This document shows, piece by piece, positions 59,675-64,000 of a stretch of 64,000 bases of DNA (its first letter is position 1; each line of letters opens with the position of its first letter). The position numbers were made by a program, and so were the translations under genes. Where the stretch lies: positions 4,171,501-4,235,500 of the forward strand of contig OY743189.1 of the NCBI GenBank assembly GCA_963555705.1, in the 5' to 3' direction. The notes beneath the pieces were generated by a model. The model saw only the letters and a program-made list of their open reading frames with translations, was not told the DNA's origin and did not search any database. The DNA comes from Ligustrum vulgare. Its lineage: Eukaryota > Streptophyta > Magnoliopsida > Lamiales > Oleaceae.

Positions 59675-60711
59675 ATCTCTGCTATCATCAACTAAATCTC
59701 GTTTGTGATATAAATGTACTTGCATGTCTAACCTTAATTCCTTTAGTGGATGCTTATCATATCATGCTCTTAATTCCAAATGATAACATTCTGGACAGAG
59801 TTTCCCTTGTAATTTGGACTTATCCAAACCATAAGCATACTTCATAACTCATAATAATAACTAACTCCACATTTAATCACAACGATCTAAAAATATTGAA
59901 AACGATTCCAACATTTCAATATCATCAAAAATATCCCATAATTCAATTCATAATTTCTCAACATAACAATTTCAAATCATATTTTTCAATATCACAATAT
60001 CACTTCCTTCAATACCTTAATTGGCTCAAAAGATTACTCATACTTATAAATATATGCCATAAATCATATTTCCAAAATTTATTCACAAAGCCAAACTTCA
60101 TAATAAATTTCTCTTCAAAATAGAGGAAATAATTCACTTATAATCTTAACATCTTATCACAACTTCATAACTGGCTTGCTATTTCTCGTTTAATCTAAAC
60201 GATAAATAATCTGAAAATATAATCAAATCCTTTCCGTTGACTTCTCATACTTAGTGCCATGTCTAAAATCAATTATGCAAAGTCCATCTAGGTTCATCAT
60301 TTCTAACTCGAGGACAAAAATTATTTAAAAATCATTCTTAAATCATATTATTCCCATTATGCTCAACACTCGTTTTCTTTCTTAAAAAAATTTCTCATAA
60401 TCATACATTAAAGCATATAAGTTATGACAAAGCATAACAACATCATTATTTTCGAAGAAATACATTCTTATTTCTCATAAATCATAAGTATCTGAAATAC
60501 TCTTCATTCTTTCTCATAAATCAGTAAAATGAGTATTCGAAATACTGAAATAACTTTAAACATCATAAACTTCTTTACCTCGGAGTGGTGGAACGAATGA
60601 TGGCAGTGGCAATCTTCATCAATAAAATCTTATAATGGAAAATATTTCTTGAAAATTCTTTTTGAAAATTTTTCCAGTCTACAGAAACGCAGACTAGCTC
60701 TGATACCAACT

Positions 60712-63515
60712 TGTAGCGCCCCGAGTTCCGTATACCCGATTCACTACGTCATTTTCTGTCTAAATTTTTTCGAATAATATTTTTGCGGAAGAAATAATTG
60801 AAATTCATTTTTGGCAACATTAAATAACTGTAATGGCCGATAAAATTGAAACATTTATGAAACCATTTGAAATAGTAAATCGAACCATTAATTTTGTAAA
60901 GAAATTGACAATGTCATAATTTCTCAAATAAATGAACTTCTCTAAATTATTCGATTGTTTGGAAAAATACGGAAATCATTAACGTCAAACTTTCAACCGT
61001 TTAACGATTATTGCCACCATCATTCATCGCTCGCCACCGTCTCCGAAATCTGCAAAACTGTTAAAAAGTAGGGTGAGTATTTCATGGGGGAAATACTCAG
61101 TAGACTCATCGCAAATTGATTTAATTTATAAGATGATTAAACACATAAATCCCGGCTCTTTATAAAACGGGCATTGATAGAGCTTCTTTATAAAAACGGC
61201 TCTTGATAAAACTCATATTGTGCATTACAGCACGGGACATATTTTGCAAATCATAGGCTCTTTGAAAACCATATACTTATAAAAACATTTTAATTATGCC
61301 AAGCATAATTTCTTTTGAAAGCATAACATAAGATATGATTGAAATCCTCATAAACATAGGGAGACACAAGAACTTTACCGAACTTAGGTGGCAAGAATTC
61401 TTATCATAATAACAGTAAAATCACAGTAACAGTAAGTATACCAAAACATAATTCTTGAAATTCATAGGGATCATTTCCATCATAACATAAGATAGGATCG
61501 AAATCCTCATAAACATATGAGACAGGAATTTTACCGAACTTAGGTGGTAAATCCTCATAAACATATGGAAAGACAGGAATTTTACCGAACTTAGGTGGTA
61601 AATCCTCATAAACTTATGGAGACACAAGAATTTTACCGAACTTAGGTGGTAAGAATTCTTATGTGTATAGCAATGATCCAAAACATATAAAACATTATCG
61701 TAAAAACATAGGGTATACTTACTTTTCATAAAAACATAAGGTATATTTACCTTTCATAAAACATACTTAATTTTCTTGAAAATTGACTTTCACAAGTCAC
61801 ATGACATTTATATGAAATCATAATTTAAATCAATTAATAAGTGCGAGTCTACCTCAAATCCGACGAGTGCAAAGTTGAGCGGGAATGACTTCAATTTCTT
61901 TAAATTCTCCGTACGCTTCGTCTTAGCCAATAAGTCACTTTAGTATATCGAATATATAGTTCAAAATGATAAATTATAATTTGAGGACTAAAATTGATGT
62001 TTTGAAAGTTGAGGGACTAAAATGAATACTTTTGAAAGTTCAGGGACTAAAATAGATACTTTGAAAGTTGAGGGACTAAAATGAATACTTTTAAAAATTG
62101 GGCTTAAAAGTAAATCAACAGTGACTGAAATAATAGATTTTGAAAATGAAAGGGCTGATTAAAACTCATTTAAAAACTTAAAGGACTGAAATGATAGTTT
62201 TTGAAAACATAGGGACTAATTTGAAAACCTTTTAAACTTGAGGACTAAAAGCTAATTTCCGAAAACTTAAAATATTAAAATCAAATAATTCATTTCAGAT
62301 TTTATCCTTCTCTCTCTCAAAACCACTCTCTGTCTCTCTCTCTCTCAACTCACGACCCAGTCGCGATCTGTGGTGAAACAAGGGTATTCAGCCGGCGATC
62401 GACAGGGCTCACCGGCGTTGGTTGCAATAAACGGTGAGGTTGCAAGTAGACCAGGTTGTGGGCTGATTTGTTGCGAGATTAGCGAAAACAGAGATAAACA
62501 CGAGGCTTAAAGTCGCGATTTCTAGGCGATAATCCGGCGGTGGTTTGAGATAAGTGACTGGCTTGGCTTAATCTGGGTTTTGGGTTTTATTTTGATTTGG
62601 GGCTTTGGCACTGAATTGGAGTTAGTCAGAGACTCGATTGGTTGATGGCAGTTGGGTTGATTAGGATTTGGGAATGCAGACTGTGTTGGGTGATGGTGGT
62701 GGTGGTTTGATTTGCAGATTGGTAATTGAAGTTTGGTTGTTTGATTCGGTGAAGGTATTGAATTTGGGTTGATGAAGATGGTGCAAGGCAGTAGGCAGTA
62801 TGATTGGTCTGGTTTGGCAGTGGGGTATTCTGTGATTGGTGGTGATTCAGTGGGCTTGGTGGTGGTGATAGTGATGGAGGAGGGATGAAGTATTACATGG
62901 TATGTTGATTGTTGAAATTCTGTGAAATGAGTGATGAACATGACTTTGGAAATGATTGGTGAATTTGTGGATTGAAGCTCGCAGGCCGTCGAGATCATGG
63001 AATGTAGTTGGTGTTGAATTGGTGGTGAATTATAGGAGATAAAGTGGGAGTAGTGGAGAGAATGATGAAGATGCTTTGTGTTGGGTGGAAAGAGTGATAA
63101 AGAAAATGGTGTAAAGTGTGGTTTGGTTTGATGAAATCGTGGGTGGAGAATTAGGTTTTGAAAATAAAATGGTGGAGAATATCATAATTGAAAGGGAATC
63201 ATTGATTAAAAATTGTATTAAAAAAAAACTGATATATTTTGGACTGAAAATAAATTTGAAAAAGGAAAATTGAGATATTTTAATAAATTTGGAATTAAAA
63301 ATGATTTTGAAAATAATACTTTGAATAAACAATTAAAATAACATAATTTTAGAAATTCGGAAATTTAATTTAAAATCGAACAAATTCGATATTTCTTGAC
63401 TTGGCTAGACGAACACGTCGCGGCGTTAACTGCAAAATAATGGGTGAAATAGTAGCGATACAATTTTCTAAATATTAAAATAATTATTTATTTCATAAAA
63501 ATCTTGGTCGCTACA
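60712..63515 (-). repeat. LTR-B (2804 bp)
   Basis: Nearly identical to LTR-A: one 4-bp difference near 61765 (CATACTTAATTTT against CATAATTTT) and a few substitutions. Minus-strand orientation, PBS on its left and PPT on its right. The very low divergence indicates recent tandem duplication or insertion. Confidence 0.9.
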
Positions 63516-64000
63516 ATCTTACCCCCTTAAAATAATTTCGTCCTCGAAATTAAACTTACTTGATCTTATGATTTCTGAATACTTAATCAGAATCTATTCT
63601 TTCTCTTATGTAGCATCATCGCTACCATATTTAACCCAACCATATTTAACCCACTGGACTTTGACTAAATGCATCACTTTGTTTTCTTAAGACATGGTCT
63701 TTCTTATCAATAATAGACATATGTGTCTACTCATAAATTCTTCTGAATCAAAATGAAATTTTCCCAATCGTATGTGATATTTCATCATATCTTGTAGTAT
63801 TCATGTAACTTGTCACTTATCATCGTATCATGTGACCTCAAATATTCGTATATATCTCTAAAATTTCAACAAATCTTTACTGATATATCATATCATAAAA
63901 AATTTTCCTTTCTTCTTATCATCGAATATTTCCAAAATAATCAAAGAATTACCTGAATATTCTCTCTACGTAATATACCCAATAACATATCAACATAATA
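63516..64000 (-). mobile_element. Start of a further internal region (cut by the window end)
   Basis: Matches 56897-57381 base for base as far as I compared. If the period holds, another copy of the cargo ORFs would begin near 64,420, outside the window. Confidence 0.85.

Larger units (their letters stand above)
57705..59715 (+). other. Captured two-gene cargo inside the retrotransposon
   Basis: Homology to the first family stops near 57704 (after CTCTTTTCATTAAAAT) and restarts near 59715 (TGTACTTGCATGTCTAAC). Between them are a TATA-like leader, a 183-aa ORF, a 337-bp spacer with a tandem duplication, a LOG ORF, three similar stem-loops and an AATAAA about 40 bases before the right border. 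The order suggests one transcription unit or a cDNA copy read on the plus strand, opposite to the LTR element. Boundaries are accurate to about 10-20 bp. Confidence 0.8.
56897..60711 (-). mobile_element. Complete internal region (3815 bp) carrying antisense gene cargo
   Basis: On the element's sense (minus) strand it runs from the PBS at 60708 to the polypurine tract by 56897. Its two flanks (56897 to ~57704 and ~59715-60711) match the first family's internal region. The ~2.0 kb between is unrelated and holds two ORFs on the opposite strand. The corresponding ~0.88 kb of the first family (about 17825-18705) is absent here. No gag or pol is present. Confidence 0.85.
52820..64000 (-). mobile_element. 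Second tandem LTR array (minus strand, ~6.62 kb period, continues past window)
   Basis: The 6615-6619 bp unit repeats almost identically: 52821 aligns with 59436 and 57381 with 64000. Two LTRs (54097-56896 and 60712-63515) face left, with the PBS on their left sides and the PPT on their right sides. Ends (TGTAGCGACC ... GGGGCGCTACA on the minus strand), PBS, PPT and internal repeats are shared with the first array, so the families are related. Left of the first LTR the internal region is truncated at 52820 against copia. No TSD can be read because the right end lies outside. Confidence 0.9.

Overview
This is nuclear DNA from a flowering plant, most likely a eudicot; I cannot name the species. 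It is AT-rich, has spliced gene structure, and is dominated by LTR retrotransposons whose primer-binding sites match plant initiator-Met tRNA. Three coding regions look intact: a two-exon sugar/polyol transporter of the PLT4 type (7657-9901, minus strand) and two intronless ORFs on the plus strand carried inside a retrotransposon (57803-58354 and 58692-59345).

Layout. 1-7210: mostly AT-rich intergenic DNA with repeat debris, a GA microsatellite and MITE/SINE candidates. 7211-10224: the transporter with a hairpin-rich MITE candidate just beyond its 3' end and a tiny poly(T) retroposition scar upstream. 11754-12478: a MITE candidate. 12697-13519 and 42343-42594: two halves of one decayed Ty3/gypsy gag. 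Between them (13525-42337) lies a 28.8 kb array of five near-identical ~3.54 kb LTRs separated by four 2,774 bp non-coding internal regions. The whole array is bounded by one perfect 5-bp target-site duplication (GCTAA), so it behaves as one insertion that exists as a tandem array. Units alternate between two variants (A-B-A-B-A), giving a ~12.63 kb higher-order period.

42595-49831: nested debris, including an RPA/Helitron-like fragment and a separate non-autonomous LTR element (44417-48332) whose interior is built from minisatellites made of small hairpins. 49832-52819: a degenerate Ty1/copia polyprotein, itself hit by a small MITE with a clear TSD. From 52820 to beyond the window end a second tandem LTR array runs on the minus strand. 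It belongs to a family related to the first (same LTR ends, PBS, PPT region and hairpin repeats) but has 2.80 kb LTRs and a ~6.62 kb period.

The most notable feature is in this second array. In its internal region, about 0.88 kb of the sequence found in the first family is replaced by ~2.0 kb of unrelated DNA holding two intact antisense ORFs. One is a 183-aa protein with a basic, four-cysteine motif like the nucleic-acid-binding proteins of plant betaflexiviruses. The other is a 217-aa intronless LOG-type cytokinin-activating phosphoribohydrolase. Each ORF is preceded by the same TATA-like leader module, and the cargo ends a few tens of bases after a poly(A) signal. I infer that a cDNA-like, possibly virus-derived two-gene module was captured by a non-autonomous retrotransposon and is being multiplied with it in tandem. 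Origin and function are unproven.
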